A stretch of 64,000 nt of DNA from CAHJXF01 sp038254545 (GCA_038254545.1 JBBSGB010000001.1:62001-126000); one strand, 5' to 3'; shown: positions 16,330-25,489, counted from the stretch's first letter. The notes: generated from the sequence alone by a model not told the origin. Made by a program: numbers and translations.

Positions 16330-18363
16330 ATGAGCAGCATGTCTTCGGGTAACGATCTACCCGCAAGCAAGATCGAACAGAGGATGCCTGTGGACCTGCG
16401 CGTGGATAGCGACGCCGAAGTCCATGTCGATGCGACGTGCGTCCCCTTCGCGTCCGTCAAGTTTTCGCTGCTCGATGCCGTCAGGAATTTCAATGCCGAA
16501 AATCGGCATGAGGTCGATCGCCTGACGCTGGCCTTGATGCGTCTTGAAGGCCTCGAGCACATCGAAGATCGCATCACGCTTCTGATCAAGGCCTGCTTCT
16601 ATTTCCAGCGCATCGGATGCAGCTTCGACGGCATTTCCCGGGGCATCGCGGCGCGTGAGTTGGCGTGTCGCCATGGCCTGAAGAATCTCGAGCGTCGCGC
16701 CTGCAACTCGCTGGGTGCGGTCTATTACGACAGCGCCAACTTCGAAGAAGCCTGCAAGTGTTTCGAGCGCACTCTCACCCTCGCGCGCGAACTCGGTGAC
16801 CCGTTCTTCGAATGCGTGTCGTACATGATGACCGGCTCGCTTTTGAAGGAAATGGGCTGCTATCGCGACGCGCTCGAAGTCATCGACAAATCGCTCGGCT
16901 ATCGGATCGCCACGCCCGAAGCCGAGCACGTACGCTTTTCCAGCGCGGTCAACGGCATTTTTTGCGCGCATCGCCTGGGCGACGAGGTTGCAGCGCTGCG
17001 CTACATGATGGTGGCTGCCGAAGCCGTCGACAACCCGCTGATCGATGACTCGAGTCGCGCATCGTTCGAATACAACCGCACCGTCTATCTGCTTACGCAC
17101 GACGACAGCGAAACCGCCGAGATGCTGATCGACGCGGCCAAGGTAAGGCTCGCGCACGCGAAGAATCCGCGCGTCGATATCCAGCTTTCGATAGCGTCCT
17201 CGCTCTGCGATTGGGCCAGCCATGAGCCGCAGCGCGAAGCCGATGCCAGGAACGATCTGCGCGAGCTCTACCACCGCAGCAAGCACACTCACCTGTATCA
17301 CGACGACGTGCTGCGCGCGCTGATGCAGGTTCACAGCCGTCCCACCAGCCGCGAAGAAGCCGAGGTCGGCATGGCGTATGCGAAAGAGCTGGTGGAATAC
17401 ACCACCAGCGTCAAGCACGCCAAGTTCTATCACCAGATGAGCGAACAGGGCGTCGCGATCCTCGGTGACGGCAACATCCCGCGGTCTTCACATCGCGGGC
17501 AGCGTGAGTCGTTCGACCCGTTCGCCAATGCGCGCCACTGGCTCGCCGACGATCCATCGCAAATGTGGCCGAACACCGAGCATCCTTCGCAGCGCGTCGC
17601 GTCGCGCGTCATCAAGAAGCATGACGAACTGACCGCGATTCACGACGATCTCGCCCGCCTGCGAACCGCATCGCTGAAGACCTCGATTCGCACCGTCGCT
17701 TACGACATGGCCGAGAACTGGGCGCTAGCCGCCGAGTTCTTCGACGACCAGACCGGCCAGCACTGCTTTCGTGTCGGACGTCTCGCGGGAATGCTCGCCG
17801 CCGAGATCGGCATGGACGAGGAATACAGCGCACGCATCGAACACGCCGCGCGACTACACGACATCGGCAAGATCAGCGTAAACGAGTTGATCCTGTTGAA
17901 GCCGGGTCCGCTCGACCCCGGCGAGTTGACCGCGATGCGTGCGCATGCCGAAGTGGGCGGCTTCCTGCTCCAGTATTCGGACGATCCGACCCTGCAGATG
18001 GCGGCCGTGATCGCGCGTCATCATCACGAGTGGTGGAATGGTGCGGGCTATCCGCACAATCTCACCGGCGAGCGCATTCCGCTCGAAGCGCGCATCTGCG
18101 CGCTGGCCGACGTCTACGACGCGCTGACCAACGCGCGACCGTACAAACGGGCGTGGCCGCATCGCATCTCCATCGAGCAGATGATGTGCGAGGCGGGAAC
18201 GCATTTCGATCCGCGGCTGATCAAGCCTTTCCTGAAGGTGCTCGAGCGCCACGTCGGATCGACCGCGGTGCCGCCTTCGACGCATTTGCATCTGAAGGAC
18301 ATGGAGGCCAACGGCCTGCTGGTGTCGCGGCGGAAATTGATGGCCGCGGTCAAAGGGCAGTAA
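16330..18363 (+). CDS. TPR-HD-GYP protein, probable c-di-GMP phosphodiesterase
   Basis: About 677 residues. Residues ~50-400 are alpha-helical with TPR-like repeats, clearest in LGAVYYDSANFEEACKCFER and the repeat after it. A linker near 430-465 leads to an HD-GYP domain with HDIGK (HD near residue 510) and HHHEWWNGAGYP. HD-GYP domains hydrolyse cyclic di-GMP, and the metal ligands look intact. There is no signal peptide or membrane segment, so the protein is cytoplasmic and the TPR part is the likely sensor. The start is uncertain: ATG 16330 is used, but TTG 16318, ATG 16339 and ATG 16384 are open too. Confidence 0.88.
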   Translation: MSSMSSGNDLPASKIEQRMPVDLRVDSDAEVHVDATCVPFASVKFSLLDAVRNFNAENRHEVDRLTLALMRLEGLEHIEDRITLLIKACFYFQRIGCSFDGISRGIAARELACRHGLKNLERRACNSLGAVYYDSANFEEACKCFERTLTLARELGDPFFECVSYMMTGSLLKEMGCYRDALEVIDKSLGYRIATPEAEHVRFSSAVNGIFCAHRLGDEVAALRYMMVAAEAVDNPLIDDSSRASFEYNRTVYLLTHDDSETAEMLIDAAKVRLAHAKNPRVDIQLSIASSLCDWASHEPQREADARNDLRELYHRSKHTHLYHDDVLRALMQVHSRPTSREEAEVGMAYAKELVEYTTSVKHAKFYHQMSEQGVAILGDGNIPRSSHRGQRESFDPFANARHWLADDPSQMWPNTEHPSQRVASRVIKKHDELTAIHDDLARLRTASLKTSIRTVAYDMAENWALAAEFFDDQTGQHCFRVGRLAGMLAAEIGMDEEYSARIEHAARLHDIGKISVNELILLKPGPLDPGELTAMRAHAEVGGFLLQYSDDPTLQMAAVIARHHHEWWNGAGYPHNLTGERIPLEARICALADVYDALTNARPYKRAWPHRISIEQMMCEAGTHFDPRLIKPFLKVLERHVGSTAVPPSTHLHLKDMEANGLLVSRRKLMAAVKGQ

Positions 18364-18377
18364 TTACCGGACGGTAA

Positions 18378-18830
18378 CTACGGCCGCGAGTTGGGCCGAT
18401 AGACGTCCCTGCCGGCCTGATTGATCTGCTGCCGCAACGCGCGGCGTTCGTCCGGCGTCAATCGCCCCGGCCGGCCCATCTGGCCCGCATCACTTGGCTC
18501 GGGTGGACGAAAACCCGGTGCCTGAGGCGCCGCGAGTTCGCGTTCGGGCATACGCTGCATTTGTTCGCGTTGCACCGCACGTTCCCCTTGCATCTGCTGC
18601 TGGCGCTGCGCGCGCGCAGCCTGCCGCATCGCTCGGTCATTCGCGCGATCTTCCGGCCCCCGTACCTGCACCATGCGAAAGTGTCCATCGCCGTAGGCGT
18701 CGATTCCGCGTGCCTGTGCGCCCGCGGTCGCAAGGAAACAGGCGAGCACGATCGCGCATGCGGCAGCGACGGTCGTGCGGGCACGCTTGAAGACTCGCGC
18801 TGCGCTAGCGTATGCGTTGAACGACGACAT
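18378..18830 (-). CDS. Secreted Arg/Gln-rich protein of unknown function
   Basis: 150 residues. A positively charged start followed by AAACAIVLACFLATAGAQA is a signal peptide, so the protein should reach the periplasm. The mature part is rich in Arg, Gln and Met (ARAQRQQQMQGERAVQREQM). It ends with LTPDERRALRQQINQAGRDVY, a pattern seen in small betaproteobacterial hypotheticals. The start at 18830 is chosen for the signal peptide; the frame upstream to 19112 is not coding-like. Function unknown. It converges with the HD-GYP gene and is divergent from ompR. Confidence 0.7.
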   Translation of the reverse strand: MSSFNAYASAARVFKRARTTVAAACAIVLACFLATAGAQARGIDAYGDGHFRMVQVRGPEDRANDRAMRQAARAQRQQQMQGERAVQREQMQRMPERELAAPQAPGFRPPEPSDAGQMGRPGRLTPDERRALRQQINQAGRDVYRPNSRP

Positions 18831-19080
18831 GGTGGCGGCAATCACAATCCGTAAGACACGACGGGCCTCGGCCCAAGGACAACATGGTAGGACCTGGGAC
18901 CTTCTCCCGTCGTTGCCGGTCCTCCAACTTTTGTAACTTAGTGTGTCCCCTCGCACCGAGTCAATCATTCGTTCCGCTATGCGGCGCGCCGCATGCACGC
19001 ATCGCGTCGTCATGTTTCGCAATGTCTGCGAGGCCCCCAGGCGAGGATAGCCGTGACAGCCTGCGAGGCCGCGCATTACC

Positions 19081-19917
19081 ATGCACGCCATGACTGCCAC
19101 CGCCCCCAACAAGATCCTCGTCGTCGATGACGACCAGAGACTGCGCGACCTGCTACGCCGCTACCTCACCGAACAAGGCTTCAATGTCTTTCTCGCCGAG
19201 AGCGCGACCGCGATGAACAAGCTGTGGACGCGCGAGCGCTTCGACCTTCTCGTGCTCGACCTGATGTTGCCCGGCGAGGACGGGCTTGCGATCTGCCGCA
19301 AGCTGCGCGGCGCCAACGACACCACGCCGATCATCATGCTGACTGCGCGCGGCGATGAAGTCGATCGCATCATCGGGCTCGAGCTCGGCGCCGACGACTA
19401 TCTGCCCAAGCCCTTCAACCCGCGCGAACTGGTGGCGCGCATCCATGCGGTGCTGCGTCGGCGTGGCGCGCCCGAGGCTCCGGGTGCGCCGGCATCGGAT
19501 CTCGAGACCTTCGAGTTCGGTCCGTACATGCTCAACCTGCAGACGCGCACGCTGACGCACGACGGGCAGACCAAGTCGCTGACGACCGGCGAGTTCGCGG
19601 TGATGAAGGCGTTCGCGCGGCATCCACGCCAGCCGTTGTCGCGCGAGAAGCTGATGGAGCTCGCACGCGGCCGCGAGTACGAAGTGTTCGATCGCAGCCT
19701 CGACGTGCAGATTTCGCGCTTGCGCAAATTGATCGAGACCGATCCGTCGAGCCCGCGCTACATCCAGACGGTGTGGGGCTTGGGCTATGTCTTCATCCCC
19801 GACGGCCCGCCGCCGACCACACGGGCGGAGTCCGCGGGCGAGACTGCAAAGGTAGCCCCCGATACAGCCGCGAATGATGCCCATCCCGCGGCTTCCCACG
19901 ACGACCACAAAAAGTAG
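19081..19917 (+). CDS. ompR: OmpR-family response regulator
   Basis: Cytoplasmic transcription factor controlled by EnvZ phosphorylation. The receiver domain has the acidic triplet DDD near residue 16, phospho-acceptor Asp60 in LVLDLMLPGEDG and KPF near 110. A winged-helix DNA-binding domain fills roughly residues 140-245, with LTTGEFAVMKAFARHPRQPL. The last ~30 residues are a disordered His/Asp/Ala-rich tail. ATG 19090 is an alternative start. envZ follows 22 bp later. Confidence 0.94.
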   Translation: MHAMTATAPNKILVVDDDQRLRDLLRRYLTEQGFNVFLAESATAMNKLWTRERFDLLVLDLMLPGEDGLAICRKLRGANDTTPIIMLTARGDEVDRIIGLELGADDYLPKPFNPRELVARIHAVLRRRGAPEAPGAPASDLETFEFGPYMLNLQTRTLTHDGQTKSLTTGEFAVMKAFARHPRQPLSREKLMELARGREYEVFDRSLDVQISRLRKLIETDPSSPRYIQTVWGLGYVFIPDGPPPTTRAESAGETAKVAPDTAANDAHPAASHDDHKK

Positions 19918-19939
19918 TCGCGACGGATCCTGACCGGAC

Positions 19940-21250
19940 ATGCCCGGCGGCGTCTTCTGGCGAACCTTCCTGCTGCTCGCGCTGTTGATCGGGGCGAGCC
20001 TGGCGGCGTGGTTCCAGAGCTTTCGCGTGATCGAGCGCGCGCCGCGCGCGCAGCAGATCGCCCAGACCATCGTCTCGGTCGTCAACGTCACGCGTTCCGC
20101 GCTGGTCCACTCGGACCCGGCCAAGCGCACCGATCTGCTCGCCGATCTCGCGAGCAACGAAAGCATCCGCATTTATCCACTGGAACCGTCGGACGTGGTC
20201 GAGCCGTTGCGCGACTCCGCGTCGAACGGCTTGATGCTCGAATACGTGCGTGCGCGCCTGGGACGCGACACGCGCATGGTCCGCAGCGTCAACGGGCAGG
20301 AAGGACTGTGGGTCAGCTTTTCGATCGAAGACGACGATTACTGGGTCGCGTTCGAACGCGACCGGCTCGAAGTCGTCGCGGGACTGCAATGGCTGGGCTG
20401 GGGTGCGGCGGCACTGGCGCTGTCGCTGCTGGGTGCCGTCGCGATGAGCCGGTTGATCAATCTTCCGCTGAAACGTCTCGCCACCGCGGCGGTCGTGATC
20501 GGCCAGGGTGGCAAGCCCGCGCCGCTACCGGACCAGGGACCGCGCGAAATCCGCGCGGCCAATGCGAGCTTCAACACCATGGTCGACGATCTCGCCCGCA
20601 TCGACGCCGATCGTGCACTGCTGCTTGCGGGCATCTCGCACGACTTGAGAACGCCGCTCACGCGCATGCGCCTCGAAGCCGAGCTGAGTGTGCAGGACGA
20701 AGCATCGCGACAAGCGATGCAGGGCGACATCGAGCAGATGGACGCGATCATCGGACAGTTCCTCGATTACGCACGGCCGCTCGACGCCGACGCGGTCTTC
20801 GACGAGGTGGACCTGACGGCGATCGTGCGCGACACCGTGGCCGAGATCCCGACCGACGATCGCTTCGTGATCGAGGCCGACCTGCGGGCGACCACGCCGG
20901 TCCGCGCGCACCCGACCGAGATCAAACGCGTGGTGTTGAACCTCGCGGAGAACGCGCGGCGTTATGGCCAGACGCCGGGTGCCGATGCGGTTCGTCTCAC
21001 GATCAGCACGCGCGACCAGCCCACGCGCCTCGAAGTCGCCGACCGCGGCGTGGGCATTCCCGACGAAGCGATCCGGCGCATGAAGCAGCCTTTCACGCGC
21101 CTGGACACCGCACGCGGTCAGGCGAACGGTGCGGGACTCGGTCTGGCGATCATCGAGCGCATCGCGCAACGCCATCGCGCGCGCTTCGAGTTGAGTGCGC
21201 GTGAAGGCGGCGGCCTGCTTGCGCAGATTGTTTTTCCGCGCCGCACTTGA
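19940..21250 (+). CDS. envZ: EnvZ-type sensor histidine kinase
   Basis: Inner-membrane kinase pairing with OmpR to sense osmotic or envelope conditions. 436 residues: TM1 at ~8-28, a periplasmic sensor, TM2 at ~150-170, a HAMP domain, the H-box with His234 in GISHDLRTPLTR, then the N-box NLAENARRYG, the G1 ADRGVGIPD and the G2 GAGLGLAI. It is co-directional with ompR and 22 bp away. It converges with ispF. Confidence 0.94.
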   Translation: MPGGVFWRTFLLLALLIGASLAAWFQSFRVIERAPRAQQIAQTIVSVVNVTRSALVHSDPAKRTDLLADLASNESIRIYPLEPSDVVEPLRDSASNGLMLEYVRARLGRDTRMVRSVNGQEGLWVSFSIEDDDYWVAFERDRLEVVAGLQWLGWGAAALALSLLGAVAMSRLINLPLKRLATAAVVIGQGGKPAPLPDQGPREIRAANASFNTMVDDLARIDADRALLLAGISHDLRTPLTRMRLEAELSVQDEASRQAMQGDIEQMDAIIGQFLDYARPLDADAVFDEVDLTAIVRDTVAEIPTDDRFVIEADLRATTPVRAHPTEIKRVVLNLAENARRYGQTPGADAVRLTISTRDQPTRLEVADRGVGIPDEAIRRMKQPFTRLDTARGQANGAGLGLAIIERIAQRHRARFELSAREGGGLLAQIVFPRRT

Positions 21251-21281
21251 CCGGATCCGGCGCGACGGCGTTGCGCGTTCG

Positions 21282-21764
21282 CTAGGCTACTGCGATCAGC
21301 GCGACCGCTTCGGCGGCGATGCCCTCACCGCGTCCGGCGAAGCCGAGTCGCTCGGTGGTCTTGGCTTTCACGTTGACGCACGCGACATCGATCGCGAGGT
21401 CGGCCGCGATGTTGGCGCACATCGCATCGACATGCGGCGCCATCTTCGGCGCCTGCGCGATGATGGTCGCGTCGATGTTGCCCACGACATAGCCCGCCTC
21501 GCGCAGCAGCGCCATGGTCTGTCTCAACAGGTGTCGCGAGTCGGCGCCCGCCCAGTCGGCCGACGTGTCGGGAAAATGCCTGCCGATATCGCCCAGCCCT
21601 GCAGCGCCGAGCAGCGCGTCGGTAATCGCGTGCAGCAACACGTCGGCGTCCGAGTGGCCGATCAAGCCCTTCTCGTGAGGAATGGTCACGCCGCCGATGA
21701 TCAGCGGCCGGCTGGCGACCAAGGCATGAACGTCGAAGCCTTGCCCGATGCGGATGCCGGTCAT
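21282..21764 (-). CDS. ispF: 2-C-methyl-D-erythritol 2,4-cyclodiphosphate synthase
   Basis: Enzyme of the MEP isoprenoid pathway, which supplies precursors for the hopanoid genes in this window among others. The 160-residue product has the zinc ligands in GFDVHAL and the GHSDADVLLHAITDALLG signature. It ends with the usual TTERLGFAGRGEGIAAEAV. ispD, often fused or adjacent, is not here. Confidence 0.97.
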   Translation of the reverse strand: MTGIRIGQGFDVHALVASRPLIIGGVTIPHEKGLIGHSDADVLLHAITDALLGAAGLGDIGRHFPDTSADWAGADSRHLLRQTMALLREAGYVVGNIDATIIAQAPKMAPHVDAMCANIAADLAIDVACVNVKAKTTERLGFAGRGEGIAAEAVALIAVA

Positions 21765-21823
21765 GCGCCGGTCATACGAAACAACGGCACATCAAGCAAG
21801 CCTCGTTCGCGCGCGCACGCTCT

Positions 21824-22306
21824 TCAATGCGAATGCGTCGTCGTGTGCGGATGCGGATGCATATCCGGCTCACTGCGGCCGCGCGCGCGGCCTTCGCAAT
21901 TCGGTTTCGTGCAGACGCCGTACATCGACAGCGCATGATCCTGCAGCGTGAAGCCGCGCTCCTTGGCGATGCGCTGCTGCCGCTTCTCGATCTCCGCGTC
22001 GTAGAACTCCTCGACCTTGCCGCAGGTCAGGCACACCAGATGATCGTGATGCGTGCCCATGTTCAGTTCGAACACCGCCTTGCCATTGTCGAAATGATTG
22101 CGCGCGAGCAGCCCGGCCTGTTCGAACTGGGTCAATACGCGATAGACCGTCGCCAAACCGATGTCCATGTTGTGTGCCAGCAGTTGCTTGTAGACGTCTT
22201 CGGCGCTCATGTGACGATGGTCGCTGGTCTGGAAGATCTCGAGGATCTTCAGACGCGGCAACGTGGCCTTCAGGCCGATGGTCTTGAGTTCACTCGGGCT
22301 CGACAT
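21824..22306 (-). CDS. fur: Ferric uptake regulator Fur
   Basis: Iron-responsive repressor. 160 residues: an N-terminal winged helix with LKATLPRLKIL and the recognition-helix region GLATVYRVLTQFEQAGL, then a dimerisation domain with HHDHLVCLTCGKVEEF and a second Cys pair in GVCTKPNC. The C-terminus is a His-rich tail (PDMHPHPHTTTHSH). Start 22306 follows AAGGACATCC. The 5' extension to 22363 is unlikely. It is divergent from bamE, a common arrangement. Confidence 0.96.
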   Translation of the reverse strand: MSSPSELKTIGLKATLPRLKILEIFQTSDHRHMSAEDVYKQLLAHNMDIGLATVYRVLTQFEQAGLLARNHFDNGKAVFELNMGTHHDHLVCLTCGKVEEFYDAEIEKRQQRIAKERGFTLQDHALSMYGVCTKPNCEGRARGRSEPDMHPHPHTTTHSH

Positions 22307-22477
22307 GGATGTCCTTGGTGCGTAAGCGCAGGCCCGGTGCAGGCCTGCGGCGCGGACCACCACGCGCGAGGACAGCGTCGGGAGCGGGATGGGTTGCGGC
22401 TATCATAGCGCCTTCGCGTCGGGCCGATGCAGGGCTCTACCACCCACTTTCTCACGAGACAACTTGCTCGTCGCCGC

Positions 22478-23074
22478 ATGATTTCTGCGCTTTTCCCTCG
22501 CAACATCTCGTCGCTCGCGATCGCCGCGCTTGCAACCGGCGCGCTCATTCTGTCGGGCTGCGGCTTTCTGTCCCGCGATCAACTCGACAATTTCAGCATC
22601 ACCTACAAGATCAACGTCCAACAGGGCATCGTGGTCACGCAGGAGATGGCGGACCAGCTCAAGCCCGGCATGACGCGCGAGCAGGTGAAGTTCGTGCTCG
22701 GCACGCCCATCCTCGCCGACCCCTTCCACGCGAATCGCTGGGACTATCCGTTCCGCTTCCAGCCTGGGCGCGGTCGTATCGAAGAGCGCCGCTTCACGAT
22801 CTATTTCGAGAACGATCGCCTCGCACGTTTCGAAGGCGATCCGTTGCCGACCGAAGAAGAGTTCGCGGCGAGTAGAAATTTTGCGACGACCAAGGTCGCG
22901 AAGGCGCCGCCGCTCGGACCCGCGAAACCGCAGACCCCGGGATCGACCAGTTCCGACGTAGGTGGCACGACGATCAAGGCCGAGCCCGTCAAGCTGCCGA
23001 CGCGCCCTTCAACGCCGCCCGCCGATTCGCCTGCACCGCCACCGGCATCGAGCGAAGGCGACGCGCCGCGTTGA
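22478..23074 (+). CDS. bamE: Outer membrane assembly lipoprotein BamE
   Basis: Lipoprotein of the BAM complex that inserts beta-barrels into the outer membrane. From ATG 22478 the signal peptide ends in the lipobox LSGC with Cys28. The BamE fold follows (QGIVVTQEMADQLKPGMTRE, then VLGTPILADPFHANRWDY). After about residue 130 a Pro/Ala/Ser-rich tail adds about 65 residues beyond the E. coli protein. The start could also be 22427. It is divergent from fur and followed by dapB. Confidence 0.93.
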   Translation: MISALFPRNISSLAIAALATGALILSGCGFLSRDQLDNFSITYKINVQQGIVVTQEMADQLKPGMTREQVKFVLGTPILADPFHANRWDYPFRFQPGRGRIEERRFTIYFENDRLARFEGDPLPTEEEFAASRNFATTKVAKAPPLGPAKPQTPGSTSSDVGGTTIKAEPVKLPTRPSTPPADSPAPPPASSEGDAPR

Positions 23075-23134
23075 TGCGGACGTTTGCGACGATGCGTCGG
23101 TGACGACAGTTCCGTGACGCCTTTCACGAGCGAC

Positions 23135-23959
23135 ATGCCACGCATCGCCATCGCAGGGGCGTCGGGTCGCATGGGCCGCACGCTGATCGAAGCGGTCGAT
23201 CAGGCAAGCGACCTCGTCCTGTCCGCAGCGCTCGATCGCGACGACTCGCCGGTGCTTGGCGAGCGCGCCTCGACTCGGTCGGGTTCGACCGTGACGATCT
23301 CGTCGGACATCGACGCGGCATTGTCGGCGAGCGATGTGTTGATCGATTTCACGCGACCAGAAGCGACCCTCGCGCATCTGAAGGCGTGCACGGCGCTCGC
23401 CGTCAAGCTCGTGATCGGCACGACCGGCTTCGACGCCGCAGGACGCGACGCGATCGCAGCCGCGTCCGAGCGCATCGCGATCGTGTTCGCGCCCAACATG
23501 AGCGTAGGTGTCAATGTCATGTTCAAGCTGATCGAGGACGCGACCAGGGCGCTGACGGGCGGGCCCGCCAGCGGCTACGACATCGAGATCATCGAAGCGC
23601 ATCATCGCCACAAGGTCGATGCGCCTTCGGGTACCGCGATCAGGATGGGCGAGATCGTCGCCGATGCGATGGGGGTCCGGCTCGATGACGTTGCATCCCA
23701 TGGACGCGAAGGCGTGGTTGGGGAACGCCAGCCATCGACCATCGGTTTCTCGGCGATTCGCGGCGGTGACATCGTCGGCGACCACACGGTCTTGTACGCG
23801 GGAATCGGCGAGCGCATCGAGATCACGCATCGCGCCAGTAGTCGCGCGGGCTATGCGGCAGGAAGCCTGGCTGCTGCACGCTTTCTCACGCATCGCGAGC
23901 ATGGGCTGTTCGATATGCAGGACGTGCTGGGACTTCGACCGAACGCCAGCCAGCGATAG
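23135..23959 (+). CDS. dapB: 4-hydroxy-tetrahydrodipicolinate reductase
   Basis: NAD(P)H-dependent step of lysine and diaminopimelate synthesis. 274 residues. The nucleotide-binding GASGRMGR is at the N-terminus. The catalytic region includes IIEAHHRHKVDAPSGTA with the His pair and Lys. Start 23135 gives MPRIAIAGASGRMG, while the longer frame from 23084 is less typical. It lies 60 bp after bamE. Confidence 0.96.
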   Translation: MPRIAIAGASGRMGRTLIEAVDQASDLVLSAALDRDDSPVLGERASTRSGSTVTISSDIDAALSASDVLIDFTRPEATLAHLKACTALAVKLVIGTTGFDAAGRDAIAAASERIAIVFAPNMSVGVNVMFKLIEDATRALTGGPASGYDIEIIEAHHRHKVDAPSGTAIRMGEIVADAMGVRLDDVASHGREGVVGERQPSTIGFSAIRGGDIVGDHTVLYAGIGERIEITHRASSRAGYAAGSLAAARFLTHREHGLFDMQDVLGLRPNASQR

Positions 23960-23968
23960 TTCCGCGGA

Positions 23969-24778
23969 TCAGCGCGCGGCATCGATCACGGCATCGACCG
24001 TGTCAGCCACCGCGCCATCGACCGCGTCATCGACAATCCGGCCGGCGGCCAGCGTGATGCGACGCGCGCAGCGCGATGCGATCGCGGTGTCGTGTGTGAC
24101 CATCACGAGCGTCGATCCGTGGGTCCGGTTGAGCGCGAAGATCAGGTCCATCACACCTTCGCCGGTCGCGGCGTCGAGACTTCCGGTCGGCTCGTCGGCG
24201 AACAGGATCGCAGGTTCGACGACGAAGGCCCGCGCCAATGCCACGCGCTGCTGTTCGCCGCCCGACAGAGTCTTCGGATAGTGGCGTTCACGCGTCGACA
24301 AGCCGACCTGCGCAAGCATTGCGGTCGCTCGTTCGCGCGCGCGATCGGCGCCCGCGAGTTCGAGCGGCAGCATCACGTTCTCGAGCGCGTTCAGGTGGTT
24401 GAGCAACTGGAACGACTGGAACACGAAGCCGACACGCCGCGCGCGCAACTTCGCGCGTCCGTCTTCGTCGAGCGTGGACAGATCTACACCGAGCAGGGCA
24501 ACGCGGCCGCTGCTCGCATGGTCCAGACCGGCGAGCAAGCCGAGCAAGGTCGATTTGCCCGACCCCGACGCGCCCACGATCGCGACCGTCTCGCGGAGAG
24601 CGATTCTGAGCGTGATATGGTCGAGTATCGTCAACGTGCCGATCGCATCGACCACGCACTTGGTCAATCCTTCGGCCTCGATCATCGGCTTCGCATACGT
24701 GGCGTCCGCGGCGACCGCGTCATCGTTCATCCGCGCCAACGCTTCGATCTTCCTTATTGCCGGGCCGGCATCGTTCAT
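23969..24778 (-). CDS. ABC transporter ATP-binding protein, YbbA-like
   Basis: 269 residues with Walker A GASGSGKST, the Q-loop in FVFQSFQLLNHL, signature LSGGEQQRVALARA and Walker B ILFADEPTGSLD. The LolD/MacB/YbbA class works with an FtsX-like permease. As in E. coli it is divergent from tesA, but no permease (YbbP) gene is adjacent. AAAGGAAAGAG lies upstream of 24778, supporting the long start with about 30 extra residues. ATG 24730 and 24685 are alternatives. Confidence 0.85.
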   Translation of the reverse strand: MNDAGPAIRKIEALARMNDDAVAADATYAKPMIEAEGLTKCVVDAIGTLTILDHITLRIALRETVAIVGASGSGKSTLLGLLAGLDHASSGRVALLGVDLSTLDEDGRAKLRARRVGFVFQSFQLLNHLNALENVMLPLELAGADRARERATAMLAQVGLSTRERHYPKTLSGGEQQRVALARAFVVEPAILFADEPTGSLDAATGEGVMDLIFALNRTHGSTLVMVTHDTAIASRCARRITLAAGRIVDDAVDGAVADTVDAVIDAAR

Positions 24779-24799
24779 CGCTGCTCTTTCCTTTTCGAC

Positions 24800-25489
24800 A
24801 TGTTCTCGAACGTTTCACTGCGCCCTAAGACGCATCACGGATCACTGAAATTCCTTGCGGCCATCGCCCTCTGCGCGAGCATTCTCGCTGCCGGCACGCG
24901 ATCGACCGCCGATGCCGCGCAGAGTTCGACGGCGTCCACGCTGCTTGTGCTGGGCGACAGCATCTCGGCGGAGTATGGCTTGAAGCGCGACAGCGGCTGG
25001 GTCAGGCTGCTCGACACGAGGCTTCGCAAGGAAGGCTTCCGCTACGACATCGTCAATGCGAGCATCAGCGGCGAGACCACGAGCGGCGGACTGTCGCGCA
25101 TCGACGAGTTGCTGGCGCGCCTGCACCCGGCGATCGTGATCGTCGAACTCGGCGGCAACGACGGACTGCGTGGGCTGTCGCTGCCCACCACCGAGCAGAA
25201 CCTCGCCGCGATCATCGCGCGATCTCAGAAGGCGGGCGCGGCCGTGCAGTTGATCGGCATGCAGTTGCCGCCCAACTACGGCAAGGCCTATACCGATCGC
25301 TTCGCTGCGATCTACGCGCAGGCTGCAAAGCGCTACAGGACGTCGCTGACGCCATTCTTCTTCGCCGGTTTCGCGGAACGCTACGACCTGTTCCAGTCCG
25401 ATCGCATTCACCCCAGCGAGGCTGCGCAGGTTCGGCTGCTCGACAATGTCTGGCCGGCGTTGCGGCCTCTGCTCAAGGCGTCGCGTTGA
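24800..25489 (+). CDS. tesA: Arylesterase/acyl-CoA thioesterase I (TesA), SGNH hydrolase
   Basis: Periplasmic esterase and lysophospholipase of 229 residues. The hydrophobic stretch FLAAIALCASILAAGTRSTADA is a signal peptide. Block I is VLGDSISAEYGL with the nucleophilic Ser, block III GGNDGLRG and block V SDRIHPSE with the Asp-His pair. The ATG at 24800 has no visible Shine-Dalgarno and lies only 21 bp from the divergent ABC ATPase start, so the promoters must overlap coding sequence. Confidence 0.92.
   Translation: MFSNVSLRPKTHHGSLKFLAAIALCASILAAGTRSTADAAQSSTASTLLVLGDSISAEYGLKRDSGWVRLLDTRLRKEGFRYDIVNASISGETTSGGLSRIDELLARLHPAIVIVELGGNDGLRGLSLPTTEQNLAAIIARSQKAGAAVQLIGMQLPPNYGKAYTDRFAAIYAQAAKRYRTSLTPFFFAGFAERYDLFQSDRIHPSEAAQVRLLDNVWPALRPLLKASR

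Noticed and set aside
18364..18377. Short palindrome TTACCG-GA-CGGTAA between convergent genes as terminator or operator
   Set aside because: Six-pair stem with a 2-nt loop and no T-run; too weak to call.
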